Below, in pieces: positions 28,359 to 37,481 of a stretch of 64,000 nt of DNA (positions within the stretch are counted from its first letter, which is position 1; each line of letters starts with the position of its first letter). The stretch is from Burkholderia sp. Bp9143 (GTDB lineage: Bacteria; Pseudomonadota; Gammaproteobacteria; Burkholderiales; Burkholderiaceae), in NCBI RefSeq assembly GCF_003853645.1, contig NZ_QTPO01000022.1:1-64000 (forward strand), read 5' to 3'. Below the pieces are notes generated by a model, which was given only the letters and a program-made list of their open reading frames with translations, ran no database searches and was not told the origin of the DNA. Both the position numbers and the translations under genes were made by a program.

Positions 28359-29363
28359 TTACTTGACGCGGTTCACGAAGTCATTCGTATACGTTCTGGA
28401 CAGGTCGATATGCTTCCCCTTGATATTGGGATTGAAATCGCTCAGCACCTTGAGCACGGTTTCCGGGCCGCCTGCAGGCATCTTGCCGTCCGACGAGTAC
28501 ATCGGCAGCGAGGCTTTCAGCGCCTGGACATAAAGTACCTTGTTGCCGCCGTAGTAATCCGCCGGCATCTTTGCGGCGATTTCGTCAGCGGAATGGGTGT
28601 GGATAAACTGCAGCGTTCTGACAAACGCTCTCGCGAGCTTCGCCGTTTCCGGTTTGTGCGCGTCCGCCCACGTGCGCTGGACATACAGACTGGAGGCAGG
28701 ATAAAGCCCACCGAGCGCCGCTTTGGTGCCATCGATGCTACTCAGGTCCACCAGCACCTTCGCATCGCCCCCCGCTCGCAGCAGAGACGTCGTGGGTTCG
28801 GTCGTCCATGCCACGTCGACACGCTTCTGCTTCAACGACGCAATCAGGCTGTTACCCGCACCGACCGGCAACATCGAATAGTCGGTTGTGTTGAGGCCGT
28901 GGCGAGCGGCCAGATACTGACCGAGAAACGTCGAGGATGATCCAAGCCCCGTCACACCCAGCGTCTTCCCCTTGATGTCGCCCATGCTTCTGATCTGACC
29001 GGCGACATCCGAGCGAACCATCTCCATGCTGCCGGGCACGAGCCCGAACACAACGATGGTTTCGATTTCCTTCCCCTTCGCCTGCAGATCGATCGCGTGA
29101 TCGTAGAAGCCGACCACCGCTTGCGCGGCGCCCGCGAGCAGCTCGTTCTCGGCATCCACGCCAGCTTGCTGCGACTGGAGTTCGACGTCGAGACCTTCGT
29201 CCTTGAAGTAGCCGAGATTTTCAGCCAGCTTCGGCGGTAGATAGATCAGCTTGTTGATGCCTCCGACAAGTATCGTGATTTTTTCTGCCGCGACAGCGTT
29301 GGCTCCGTGAAACGCGCACAGAGTTGCTGCGACGATGGCGCTACGACGAATGACTCGATGCAT
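28359..29363 (-). CDS. NMT1/SsuA-type ABC solute-binding protein
   Basis: A 334-residue periplasmic binding protein of the NitT/TauT class. The start at 29363 follows GGAGGAG and gives a clean signal peptide (cut near residue 26, ANAVAA). The typical segment YLPPKLAENLGYFKDEGLDV leads the mature protein, and LLAGAAQAVVGFYDHAIDLQ and TGLGSSSTFLGQYLA form the ligand cleft. Relatives bind sulfonates, nitrate, taurine or aromatic acids and need a cognate permease and ATPase, neither of which is encoded here. It follows prpF on the same strand. It may feed a transporter encoded elsewhere or bind the pathway substrate for sensing. Confidence 0.83.
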   Translation of the reverse strand: MHRVIRRSAIVAATLCAFHGANAVAAEKITILVGGINKLIYLPPKLAENLGYFKDEGLDVELQSQQAGVDAENELLAGAAQAVVGFYDHAIDLQAKGKEIETIVVFGLVPGSMEMVRSDVAGQIRSMGDIKGKTLGVTGLGSSSTFLGQYLAARHGLNTTDYSMLPVGAGNSLIASLKQKRVDVAWTTEPTTSLLRAGGDAKVLVDLSSIDGTKAALGGLYPASSLYVQRTWADAHKPETAKLARAFVRTLQFIHTHSADEIAAKMPADYYGGNKVLYVQALKASLPMYSSDGKMPAGGPETVLKVLSDFNPNIKGKHIDLSRTYTNDFVNRVK

Positions 29364-29430
29364 GAAATGTCTCCTCCTATTGATCGACGCCGGATGCGCC
29401 GCGCTATATCGGGGCGGTTGCGCCGCGACC

Positions 29431-30609
29431 TTATTCAACATTCACGGCGGACGCCGGAACCAGAACGGAACCTTCCATCAATCGGCGGGCACTTCGGCTC
29501 ATGATGGCCTTGGTCACGACCCAGGTTCCGTCACGCTGCTCCGCTTCCGCGCCCACTGCCATCGTTCCTGACGGGTGGCCGAACCGGAGTTGCGATAGCG
29601 TTCTGCCGCTCACGAGGCGGTTGACGATCGTACCGGGAATGGCGCCCGCGACCGCCAGCGCGACGGCACCCGTACCCGTCATCGCATGATGAAGCTTGCC
29701 CATCGACAGAATGCGCGCGTTGATATCCACCACGTGCGGATCGACGCGCTTGCCGCTCGATGCAACGTATTCCGCGGGCATCGAGACAAACGCCAGTTTC
29801 GGCGTGTGAGGCCGCAGTGACGTCACTTCCTCAGCCGTCGCAGCCAACCCCATTCGCACGGCAGCGTGTGCGCGGATTGCCTCGCACTTGGCCAACAGCG
29901 CGGCGTTGCCGTTCACTTCCGCCTGCATCTCGTTCCCGCGCAGGCCGAGCGCTTCCGCATCGATGAATATCGCCGGATTGCCGGCATTGATCAGCGTGAC
30001 CTCGAATACGCCGTGACCGGGTACGTCGATCGAGTCGATCGAACGGCCGGTAGGAAACATGCCGCCTGTCACGTCCTCGCCCTCTTCAGCACCGCCCGGA
30101 TCAAGGAACTCGATTCGGATCTCGGCTGCGGGAAACGTGACGCCATCGAGCTCGAAATCGCCTTCCTCGACGACTTCACCGTTCTTCATCGGCACGTGGG
30201 CGATGATTTTCGCGTTAATGTTCGCCTGCCAGATGCGCACCGTCGCCACGCCGTTTTCAGGTGCGTCGACGAGGCCCTGAGCGATCGCAAAGGGGCCGAC
30301 CGCCGATGTCAGATTCCCGCAATTGCCCGACCAGTCGATGACGGGGTTCTCGATGGATGCCGCGCCAAACCAGTAATCGACATCGCAATCCGGTCGCGTC
30401 GACGGCCCCACCAGGACGACCTTGCTCGTGCTCGAAGTCGCGCCGCCCATCCCGTCGATCTGCTTGCCGTACGGGTCCGGGCTGCCAATCACCCGAAGCA
30501 GGATTTCGTCACGCCGAGCGGCGTCCGCCGGCAGGTTGTCGGCACGAAAGAAGACGCCTTTGCTGGTACCTCCTCGCATGTAGACGGCAGGGATGCTGTA
30601 CTGCCCCAT
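29431..30609 (-). CDS. prpF: PrpF-family aconitate/methylaconitate isomerase
   Basis: A 392-residue protein of the PrpF (DUF453) family, two similar alpha/beta domains. The N-terminal VYMRGGTSKGVFF motif and the catalytic-cysteine segment DWSGNCGNLTSAVGPFAI (Cys near 97) are both intact. PrpF isomerises trans-2-methylaconitate to the cis form and also acts on trans-aconitate. Family members such as GalD tautomerise 4-oxalomesaconate. Because an AcnD-type dehydratase is encoded two genes upstream in the same operon, a tricarboxylate role is favoured. There is no prpB or prpC in the window, so this is not a standard methylcitrate-cycle operon. Spacing of 3 bases to the lactonase gene indicates cotranscription. 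Confidence 0.87.
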   Translation of the reverse strand: MGQYSIPAVYMRGGTSKGVFFRADNLPADAARRDEILLRVIGSPDPYGKQIDGMGGATSSTSKVVLVGPSTRPDCDVDYWFGAASIENPVIDWSGNCGNLTSAVGPFAIAQGLVDAPENGVATVRIWQANINAKIIAHVPMKNGEVVEEGDFELDGVTFPAAEIRIEFLDPGGAEEGEDVTGGMFPTGRSIDSIDVPGHGVFEVTLINAGNPAIFIDAEALGLRGNEMQAEVNGNAALLAKCEAIRAHAAVRMGLAATAEEVTSLRPHTPKLAFVSMPAEYVASSGKRVDPHVVDINARILSMGKLHHAMTGTGAVALAVAGAIPGTIVNRLVSGRTLSQLRFGHPSGTMAVGAEAEQRDGTWVVTKAIMSRSARRLMEGSVLVPASAVNVE

Positions 30610-30612
30610 GAA

Positions 30613-31692
30613 TTACTCCTCGTTTGTCTTGAATAGGATGCAGACCGGACTGCCAGTCTCGATGACGCGACCAGTCGGTACCGGTCGGCCCATCGCCGCA
30701 TCGACGGCGTACTGGACGATCGTGTGCGAATGCTCGTTGGCGACGTACAAATAGCGACCGTCGGGGCTCAAGCAGAGAAAACGCGGACATACACCCAGTG
30801 CGGACGTCCAGTGAACGCTCGCGGGCAGCCCTGTCGCGGCGTCCAGCGCCACGGTCGCGACACTGTCGTGCCCGCGATTGGTCACGTGAAGCGCGCGTCC
30901 ATCCGGCGCGATCGCTATGCCGGCGGCACGGGACTGCCCGTGGAACGCTGCGGGGATGATCGAAACCGTGCTGAGCGGTTCGAGTTGCCCGGTCTGCGGC
31001 TCGAATGACCACGTGGTGACTGTGGAGTCGAGTTCGTTCGACACATAAATCAGCGGCAATTCCGGATGGAACGCGGCATGGCGCGGCCCCGCCCCTTCGC
31101 GGCAGCGCGCGCTCCGCACGACCGGCGAACCCGCGCCCTCGGCCCAACAAACGGCGAAGACCGTGTCGAGGCCTTTGTCCGGGACGATATGCCAGTCCGT
31201 ATCGAAGCGGCGTGTGACGTATCGAGAAATGTGATGCGGGTGGGATCCGGTCTGCTCGATGCGATGCGGGCCTGTCTTGCCGGTCAACGAGAGCACCGGC
31301 GCAATGACCTCGCCCAGTCGGCCGTCGTCGGCAATCGCCAGCCTGCTCGCCGTCCCCGTCGCGTAACCCGCCACAACCAGCGATGTGCCATCGCGAGACA
31401 ACGCGAGATGGACCGGATTGCGTCCCTCGCACGGCTGATCGTTCAGCGCCGCAATGCGTCCCGTTGCCGGATCGACGCGATACGCGCTGACCGAGCTTCC
31501 GTCGCCATGCACGGCATAGAGCACATCCTGGCGGGCGTTGAATGCCAGGAAGCTCGGGTTGACGAGCGGTTCGAGCGTCTGCAGGTGCGCCCAGGCGCCG
31601 GTATCGTCTACCTCGTACACGACGATACCGGTCCCTCGCGCATTGCGCTCCCGCGTGGTACGGCAGCCCACGTAGGCGAACGTGCGAGACAT
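30613..31692 (-). CDS. Cytoplasmic beta-propeller lactonase family protein
   Basis: A 359-residue YbhE/6-phosphogluconolactonase-fold propeller with no signal peptide, unlike the copy at 6249-7340. The ATG at 31692 lies two bases after the acnD stop. Blade motifs include SLTGKTGPHRIEQTGSHPHH, PELPLIYVSNELDSTVTTW, RAAGIAIAPDGRALHVTNRG and LSPDGRYLYVANEHSHTIV. Characterised relatives open 6-phosphogluconolactone or interconvert carboxymuconate and carboxymuconolactone. Sandwiched between acnD and prpF, it may act on a lactone of a tricarboxylic acid (homocitrate- or isocitrate-lactone type). That is inference. Confidence 0.8.
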   Translation of the reverse strand: MSRTFAYVGCRTTRERNARGTGIVVYEVDDTGAWAHLQTLEPLVNPSFLAFNARQDVLYAVHGDGSSVSAYRVDPATGRIAALNDQPCEGRNPVHLALSRDGTSLVVAGYATGTASRLAIADDGRLGEVIAPVLSLTGKTGPHRIEQTGSHPHHISRYVTRRFDTDWHIVPDKGLDTVFAVCWAEGAGSPVVRSARCREGAGPRHAAFHPELPLIYVSNELDSTVTTWSFEPQTGQLEPLSTVSIIPAAFHGQSRAAGIAIAPDGRALHVTNRGHDSVATVALDAATGLPASVHWTSALGVCPRFLCLSPDGRYLYVANEHSHTIVQYAVDAAMGRPVPTGRVIETGSPVCILFKTNEE

Positions 31693-31694
31693 GA

Positions 31695-34295
31695 TCAGGC
31701 TGCCTTGCCAATTTCGTCGGCGATCCGCGGAAGCAGGCCGCCTGCATTGAAGATTTCCGCTTCCTCCTCCGTATCGATGCGACATTGGACCGGCACGCTG
31801 GCGACTTCCCCGTTCTTGCGCGTGATCCGCAGCGACAGCGGCATCGACGGCGCGACCGGACCACTCAGCCCGTCGATCGCGAATACTTCGGAGCCGTCGA
31901 TCCGCAACGTCGTCCGGTCGGTTCCATCGGGAAACTCGAGCGGCAACACGCCCATGCCGACCAGGTTCGAACGATGGATGCGCTCGAAATTCTCGCAGAC
32001 GACTGCACGCACGCCGATCAGCCGCACGCCCTTCGCCGCCCAGTCGCGTGACGATCCCGAGCCGTAATTCTTGCCCGCGATCACGATCAGCTCCTGGCCA
32101 CGCTCCATGTACTTCTCGGCCGCGTCGAACAGGCGCATCGTCGTGCCCTCCGGTTCCATCCGGGTAATCGACCCTTCCTGGCCGCCGGCCATCTCATTGT
32201 GCAGGCGGTTGTTCGCGAACGTCGCGCGAATTGCCACCTGGTGGTCACCACGGCGGGTGCCGTACGAATTGAACTCGGCGGGACTCACGTCATGCGCGAT
32301 CAGGTACTCACCGGCTGCACTCTCCGGCAGAATCGCGCCCGACGGAGACAGATCATCGGTCGTCACGTTGTCGCCAAACACGCCGATGGCACGCATTCCG
32401 TCGAAACGAGCCGGTTGGGTCAGGCTCGGCTGCCAATATGGCGGACGGCGGATGTAGTTGCTGTTTTCACGCCAGGGGAAGCGTGCCGGAACGGCACCGG
32501 CTCCATCGAGCTGCTCGGTCTTGCGGAACATTTCCGCATAGATACGCAGATACTGCTCGCCATGGAGGCTTGCATTGAGCAAGCTGTCGATCTCCTCGTC
32601 GCTCGGCCAGAGGTCTTTCAGATAGACCGGATTGCCTGATCGGTCGGTTCCGATGACACCGTTCTCGATGTCAACGTTGATCGTCCCGGCAATCGCGTAA
32701 GCGACCACCAGCGGCGGGGAAGCAAGAAACGCCTCCTTGACGCGAGGATGAATGCGGCCGTTGAAGTTTCGGTTACCCGACAGCACCGCAACGGCATGCA
32801 CGTTACGGCTGACGATGTCGTCCTCGATCTCCTTCGGCAACGGCCCCGACATCCCGTTGCACGACGTGCAGCCGAACCCGATGATGCCGAAGCCGAGCGT
32901 CTCGAGGGGCGCCATCAGATCCGCCTCGCGCAGATAGCGCTCCACCGGCTTCGATCCCGGAGCAAGAGACGTCTTGACCCATGGCTTGCGCTCGAGTCCC
33001 AGCTCGACCGCTTTGCGGGCCACCAATCCTGCCGCGATCATGTTGCGCGGATTGGACGTGTTCGTGCAACTCGTGACGGCAGCGATGACGACCGCACCAT
33101 CGTCGAGCGGCGTCGCCGACGAGGACGCGTGTAACCCTGCGGGCGTTGCGTCCGGTCGGGCGATGCCTCTGGAGACGAGGCTCGCGAGCGGCACGCGATC
33201 GTGCGGGTTCGACGGCCCCGCGAGCGCGCGTCCGACCGCCGACAGATCGAACGAAAGAACGCGATCGTATTCGGCGCCCGCGAAATCGTCCGCCCACAGC
33301 CCCTGCGCCTTCGCATAGCTTTCCGTCAGCGCGATCTGGGCATCGGAGCGCCCGGTCAGACGCATGAAGTCGAGCGTCTTTTCGTCGATGGCGAAGATTG
33401 CAGCCGTTGCACCAAATTCTGGCGCCATGTTCGAGATCGTTGCACGATCGCTCAGTGTCATTGCGCGGGCGCCGGCGCCGTAGAACTCGATGATCGTACC
33501 GACGACCTTCTGCTTGCGCAGGAATTCCGTAATGGCGAGCACCAGGTCGGTCGCTGTCACGCCCGGTTGGCGGAATCCATTCAGTTCCACCCCGACAATG
33601 GTCGGCAGCCGCAGCCACACCGCGCGCCCGAGCATGACGGATTCGGCCTCGATACCGCCGACTCCCCAGCCCAGCACGCCGACCGCGTTGATCATCGTCG
33701 TGTGGCTGTCCGTCCCGACAAGCGTATCGGGAAATGCCACGCCGTCCTGCAGTTGAATGACCGGCGACAGATATTCGATGTTGACCTGATGCAGGATGCC
33801 GTTGCCGGGCATCAACACGTCGAGATTTGAAAACGCCTGCTTGCACCAGGCCAGGAATTCGAAGCGTTCGGCGTTCTTCGTTTGCTCGATCGCCATGTTC
33901 TTGGCCATCGCGTCCGGATCGTGCCCGGCGACCTCCACGTTCAGCGAGTGATCGACGACCAGATGTGTCGCCACGACCGGATTGATGGTCGTCGGGTCTC
34001 CGCCTGCTTCCGCAATCGCGTCGCGCATGCCGGCGAGGTCCACCAACGCCGGCGTGCCGAGCAGGTCCTGCAATACGACGCGAGCCGGATAGTACGGAAA
34101 GTCGACGTCGTGGCGACGCTCGGACAATGCCTGAAGGTAGCGGCCAGCCTCCGAGGCGGGCTGCCTGCGAATGATGTTTTCGGCGAACACTCGGACGCTG
34201 TAAGGCATGCGTGCAAAGGAAGCCGGATCAACGGACTGCATCGCGTCGGCGACGCTGACGTATTCGACAGACTGGTGGGGAAGCGTACGGGACAT
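31695..34295 (-). CDS. acnD: Aconitase-family Fe-S dehydratase (AcnD-like)
   Basis: An 866-residue enzyme of the AcnA/AcnD/IRP branch. Iron-sulfur cysteines are in AAVTSCTNTSNPRNM and GFGCTSCNGMSGPLP. Active-site region: DTLVGTDSHTTMINA. The C-terminal swivel domain contains IVIAGKNYGSGSSRDWAAKG. AcnD dehydrates 2-methylcitrate to 2-methylaconitate and works with PrpF; AcnA uses citrate. The length (about 865) and the prpF partner favour AcnD. It leads a minus-strand operon acnD-lactonase-prpF-two binding proteins. Its start at 34295 lies 52 bases from a perfect palindrome shared with the divergent GntR gene. The chromosome's housekeeping aconitase is presumably elsewhere. Confidence 0.87.
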   Translation of the reverse strand: MSRTLPHQSVEYVSVADAMQSVDPASFARMPYSVRVFAENIIRRQPASEAGRYLQALSERRHDVDFPYYPARVVLQDLLGTPALVDLAGMRDAIAEAGGDPTTINPVVATHLVVDHSLNVEVAGHDPDAMAKNMAIEQTKNAERFEFLAWCKQAFSNLDVLMPGNGILHQVNIEYLSPVIQLQDGVAFPDTLVGTDSHTTMINAVGVLGWGVGGIEAESVMLGRAVWLRLPTIVGVELNGFRQPGVTATDLVLAITEFLRKQKVVGTIIEFYGAGARAMTLSDRATISNMAPEFGATAAIFAIDEKTLDFMRLTGRSDAQIALTESYAKAQGLWADDFAGAEYDRVLSFDLSAVGRALAGPSNPHDRVPLASLVSRGIARPDATPAGLHASSSATPLDDGAVVIAAVTSCTNTSNPRNMIAAGLVARKAVELGLERKPWVKTSLAPGSKPVERYLREADLMAPLETLGFGIIGFGCTSCNGMSGPLPKEIEDDIVSRNVHAVAVLSGNRNFNGRIHPRVKEAFLASPPLVVAYAIAGTINVDIENGVIGTDRSGNPVYLKDLWPSDEEIDSLLNASLHGEQYLRIYAEMFRKTEQLDGAGAVPARFPWRENSNYIRRPPYWQPSLTQPARFDGMRAIGVFGDNVTTDDLSPSGAILPESAAGEYLIAHDVSPAEFNSYGTRRGDHQVAIRATFANNRLHNEMAGGQEGSITRMEPEGTTMRLFDAAEKYMERGQELIVIAGKNYGSGSSRDWAAKGVRLIGVRAVVCENFERIHRSNLVGMGVLPLEFPDGTDRTTLRIDGSEVFAIDGLSGPVAPSMPLSLRITRKNGEVASVPVQCRIDTEEEAEIFNAGGLLPRIADEIGKAA

Positions 34296-34346
34296 CGGGG
34301 TTTTCTCCTAGGCAATGCTCAGCGGCTTGCGTTTCGATGTAGTGCA

Positions 34347-34362
34347 TTTTATGATCATAAAA
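34347..34362. promoter_or_regulatory. Palindromic operator TTTTATGATCATAAAA
   Basis: A perfect 16-base palindrome in the acnD-gntR divergent promoter region, 52 bases before acnD and 78 before the GntR gene. Related to the sites at 35486-35520. Probable binding site for the double-winged-helix GntR protein. Confidence 0.7.
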
Positions 34363-34439
34363 CGCAATAAGCAAATGCAGTCTCGCCTGGGAATTACCCT
34401 GACCTCAGGACGTCGCCCAGTCACCGATGGGAGCAGCCA

Positions 34440-35447
34440 ATGGCAAAATCACAACCCGGCTTTTCAGTTGCACCGCCGCATCCGGCGGTCGTGAACGGTC
34501 ATTTGCTGCCCCCAATCGACATGGAACCGTCCACAGAATCGCCCGCCACTCCACTTACGCCGCTTCAGACTCGCGTCGCACGGGAAATCCTGGCCCTGGC
34601 CAGGCGCGAGGATCTCGCCATCGGCGACCGGCTGGCGGAATCGATCCTCGCCGAGAAAATCGGCACATCCCGCACGCCCGTCAACGTTGCCCTGCATCAC
34701 CTGGTTTCGCTCGGTGTGATCTATTACGACCCGAATCGCGGCTTCTTCATGGCCAAGCCTGCGCGAGACGTGACGGAGGTCGCCGCGCAGTTCTTCAACG
34801 AGCCGGACGATCCGCTTTACTTGAAGATCGCGGAGGACCGCCTCGCGCATTGCCTGCCCGACGTCGTGACTGAAGCCGACCTGATGCGCCAGTACGACGT
34901 GTCGCGCAGCGAGCTGCGCCGGGTGCTGTCGCGTATGCAGGAGGAGGGCTGGATCGAGCGGCAAGTCGGCCACGGCTGGCAGTTCATGCCGATGATCGAT
35001 TCCGTGGAAGCGTACGAAGAGAGCTATCTGTTCCGTGCCGCGATCGAGCCGACCGGTGTCATGTCGCCGACTTTCAGCGCGAACCGTGTCGAGCTGGAGG
35101 AGCTTCGCCGCCGGCAGCGCTTCATTGCCGAAGGCGGCTACCTCACCATGAATTCGGTAGAACTGTTCGAAGCAAACAGCGAGTTCCACGAAACGATTGC
35201 GAAATGGTCCGGCAACCGGTTCATTGCGCAATCGGTCCGCCGGATGGATCGGCTGCGCCGCCTCGTCGAGTACCGACAGGCCAGAGCCCGCAAGCCCAGG
35301 CAGGAACAGGCCCTTGAACACCTCGCGATACTCGACGCAATCGCCCAGCACGATCTGCTCCGCGCGGCGGCGCTGTTGCGCGACCATATCGAGGGCGCTC
35401 GACGCGCCAAGGTTCACGCACAGGAGGTCTTCACGCCGCGGACGTAA
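34440..35447 (+). CDS. GntR-family regulator with two winged-helix domains and an FCD domain
   Basis: A 335-residue regulator, about 100 residues longer than ordinary FCD proteins. It starts after GGGAG. Residues about 43-107 form the first winged helix (ILAEKIGTSRTPVNVALHHL and wing YYDPNRGFFMA). Residues about 135-185 form a second (LMRQYDVSRSELRRVLSRMQ and wing ERQVGHGWQFMP). The FCD-like helical ligand domain occupies about 195-325 (ESYLFRAAIEPTG, EFHETIAKWSGN, EHLAILDAIAQHDLLRAAAL). Palindromes upstream of acnD and of the MFS gene flank it and are its likely targets. The effector is probably the carboxylate imported by the neighbouring carrier. Two DNA-reading heads per chain could explain the tandem sites at 35486-35520. 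Confidence 0.85.
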   Translation: MAKSQPGFSVAPPHPAVVNGHLLPPIDMEPSTESPATPLTPLQTRVAREILALARREDLAIGDRLAESILAEKIGTSRTPVNVALHHLVSLGVIYYDPNRGFFMAKPARDVTEVAAQFFNEPDDPLYLKIAEDRLAHCLPDVVTEADLMRQYDVSRSELRRVLSRMQEEGWIERQVGHGWQFMPMIDSVEAYEESYLFRAAIEPTGVMSPTFSANRVELEELRRRQRFIAEGGYLTMNSVELFEANSEFHETIAKWSGNRFIAQSVRRMDRLRRLVEYRQARARKPRQEQALEHLAILDAIAQHDLLRAAALLRDHIEGARRAKVHAQEVFTPRT

Positions 35448-35485
35448 TTTTCCTTGCCCTTCCCGCGGTCCTCGCCGACCGCTTT

Positions 35486-35520
35486 TTTTATCATCATAAT
35501 TGCGTTTTGTTATAACAAAA
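35486..35520. promoter_or_regulatory. Tandem operators upstream of the ACS-family MFS gene
   Basis: TTTTGTTATAACAAAA (35505-35520) is a perfect palindrome 62 bases before the MFS start. Immediately before it, TTTTATCATCATAATT (35486-35501) read on the other strand matches the acnD-side operator at 13 of 16 positions. Shared pattern with 34347: TTTTRTKATMAYAAAA. Confidence 0.65.
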
Positions 35521-35581
35521 TGCTAAACAGCGAACCCTGAGCCACTCCGGCGTCCGAGGTTCCGGAACATTGGAGACAAGC

Positions 35582-36874
35582 ATGCCGTACCGCCGAGGCT
35601 GGATAGCCGTCTTTCTCTTTTCCCTGTCCATGATCAATTACATGGACCGTATCGCGCTCTCGATTGCAGCCAAACCGATCGCGAGCGAATTCAAGCTGAC
35701 GGCTGTCGGCATGGGATATCTGTTTTCGTCGTTCATCTGGAGTTATGCGTTGTTCCTGCTTCCGATGGGCTTTCTGATCGACCGCTTCGGCACCAAGCGC
35801 ATGGCGGGAATCGGGATCTTCGTGTGGTCTGCCGCAACGGCGCTGACAGGCGCGGCAACAAGCTTCGTGACGCTCATGGCCGCACGCCTGGTGATGGGCG
35901 CTGGAGAATCCACCAGCAACCCCGCAGGCGCGAAGGTCATTCGCCAATGGATACCGGCCAACGAGCGCGGCATGGTGACGGCAATGTTCAACAGCGGTTC
36001 ATATGCCGGTCCGGCCATTTGTTCCGTGTTGCTGGGTACGCTCGTCTCGCTGTTCGGCTGGCGAGTCTCGTTCGTCATCGCCGGGGGAATCGGTTTTGTA
36101 TGGCTCGCCGCGTGGCTTGTGTTCTTCGACGCTCCGGAGAAGGCACGCTGGTTGAGCGGAGAAGAGCGTGAAAAGATCGTGCGCGAGCGCGACGCAAAGC
36201 CTGTCAGTACAGAGGGCCCCGTGACAGAGACGACGGGCCTGCTCGCGCTGATGCGCTCGCCGACCCTTTGGGGGCTCGCCATCACGCAAGGCTGCAACGT
36301 CTACACGCAATATCTGTTTCTGACCTGGCTGCCCAGTTATCTGCAGGCAACCCGCCATTTGAGCCTGACGCATACGGGCTTCTTTGCGGCGGTTCCCTAT
36401 GCCGCATCCGTCGTCCTGTGTATTCTGGTCGGTCGACTGAGCGATCACTACCTCAAGAAGGGGGGCGTCGGAACCGGTCGACGTCGCAACGCCGTTGCGC
36501 TTGCGATGCTCACTGGCGCAGCGATTCTTGCAGTGCCTTTCACGTCGAACCTCGCGACACTGCTCGTCGTGTTCTCGATCACGCTGACCGGTATCGCCTC
36601 AACGACATCGCTGAACTTCGCATTGTTGAACGATCTGCTGCCCAGTTCTCGAGACATCGCGAAGGCGATGGCGTTCGTGGTCATCGGCGGCAATGCCTTT
36701 GGCATGGTTGCGCCGATCGCAACCGGTTATGTGATCAATGCCACAGGCAGCTATAACTGGGCATTCGGCATTGCTGGCCTGCTGTTGCTCGCAGGCGCGA
36801 CAGTCGTCTTGACAATGACGCGTTCACCGATGGTTCGTCGTTCACGTGCCGCGAACACTCGTGTTGCGGCATGA
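35582..36874 (+). CDS. MFS transporter, anion:cation symporter (ACS) family
   Basis: A 430-residue twelve-helix importer. ATG 35582 follows GGAGA; the earlier in-frame TTG is not needed. The opening RRGWIAVFLFSLSMINYMDR is the ACS hallmark, with the NYMDR aspartate/arginine pair, as in GudP, ExuT and phthalate/tartrate carriers. Helix 4 carries RLVMGAGESTSNPAGAKVI, and motif A reads GFLIDRFGTKRM. Members symport organic anions such as glucarate, hexuronates or tricarballylate-like acids with protons. Tandem operators matching the acnD-side palindrome tie it to the AcnD/PrpF operon as the probable substrate importer. Confidence 0.87.
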   Translation: MPYRRGWIAVFLFSLSMINYMDRIALSIAAKPIASEFKLTAVGMGYLFSSFIWSYALFLLPMGFLIDRFGTKRMAGIGIFVWSAATALTGAATSFVTLMAARLVMGAGESTSNPAGAKVIRQWIPANERGMVTAMFNSGSYAGPAICSVLLGTLVSLFGWRVSFVIAGGIGFVWLAAWLVFFDAPEKARWLSGEEREKIVRERDAKPVSTEGPVTETTGLLALMRSPTLWGLAITQGCNVYTQYLFLTWLPSYLQATRHLSLTHTGFFAAVPYAASVVLCILVGRLSDHYLKKGGVGTGRRRNAVALAMLTGAAILAVPFTSNLATLLVVFSITLTGIASTTSLNFALLNDLLPSSRDIAKAMAFVVIGGNAFGMVAPIATGYVINATGSYNWAFGIAGLLLLAGATVVLTMTRSPMVRRSRAANTRVAA

Positions 36875-37481
36875 CCCTGTGTTGCGCGTGGATTCCCTTT
36901 TCCGGAGAGTGTGAGCGAGCGTCCGATCGCAATGTGGGTCACCCGCCCAGGGCGGGTGCTGCTCTACAGCATGCGATGTCGGCGACACGCACGCATTCGG
37001 ACGTTGAGGGAAATGACGCCAATGACCGGTGCAGGCCAACAGTCGCCTGACGTGTGTGGCAGTACCCGACACGTTGCCGACGGTCGGCTCGTCAGATGCA
37101 CGACGGCAGATATCCTAGTCAACCGGTCGCCCGGTACGGTCACTCGCGGACAAGTATTCAGTGCGAACACATATCGCCTTGCCGACACGGCGGCGTCTGC
37201 GAGCGCGTTTCTCGCCGGCTGTGGCGAACGTCAGCACCAAAGCTCACCTGAGCGGCGACCGACGCGGGCATGAAAACAGCCCGACCGCGAGCCGGCAATC
37301 GCGCCGAGGATCAGGCGGATGATTACGAGCGTTTCGAGCGCCCCCCAATGCGCGCTCGACCCTATGCGATGCCTGTCGCGAAGCTGCGCACGCGTACACC
37401 ACGGTCCGAGCACGTTACCGACTGGAGCCGAGGTATACACGAGGCGGAGCGTTCGATCGCCTCGCTCGGCAATCGGTTGGG
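36875..37481. other. Non-coding stretch at the end of module B
   Basis: About 600 bases. A near-perfect dyad CACCCGCCC-A-GGGCGGGTG (36940-36958) lies 65 bases after the MFS stop and may end that transcript, though no T-run follows. Short open frames here (for example around 37270-37485 on the plus strand) have no ribosome site and no recognisable sequence. The stretch may be decayed DNA. Confidence 0.45.

Noticed and set aside
36875-37481. Transposase remnant at the right side of the accessory block
   Set aside because: No inverted-repeat ends, DDE-type motif or recognisable transposase sequence could be found in any frame.
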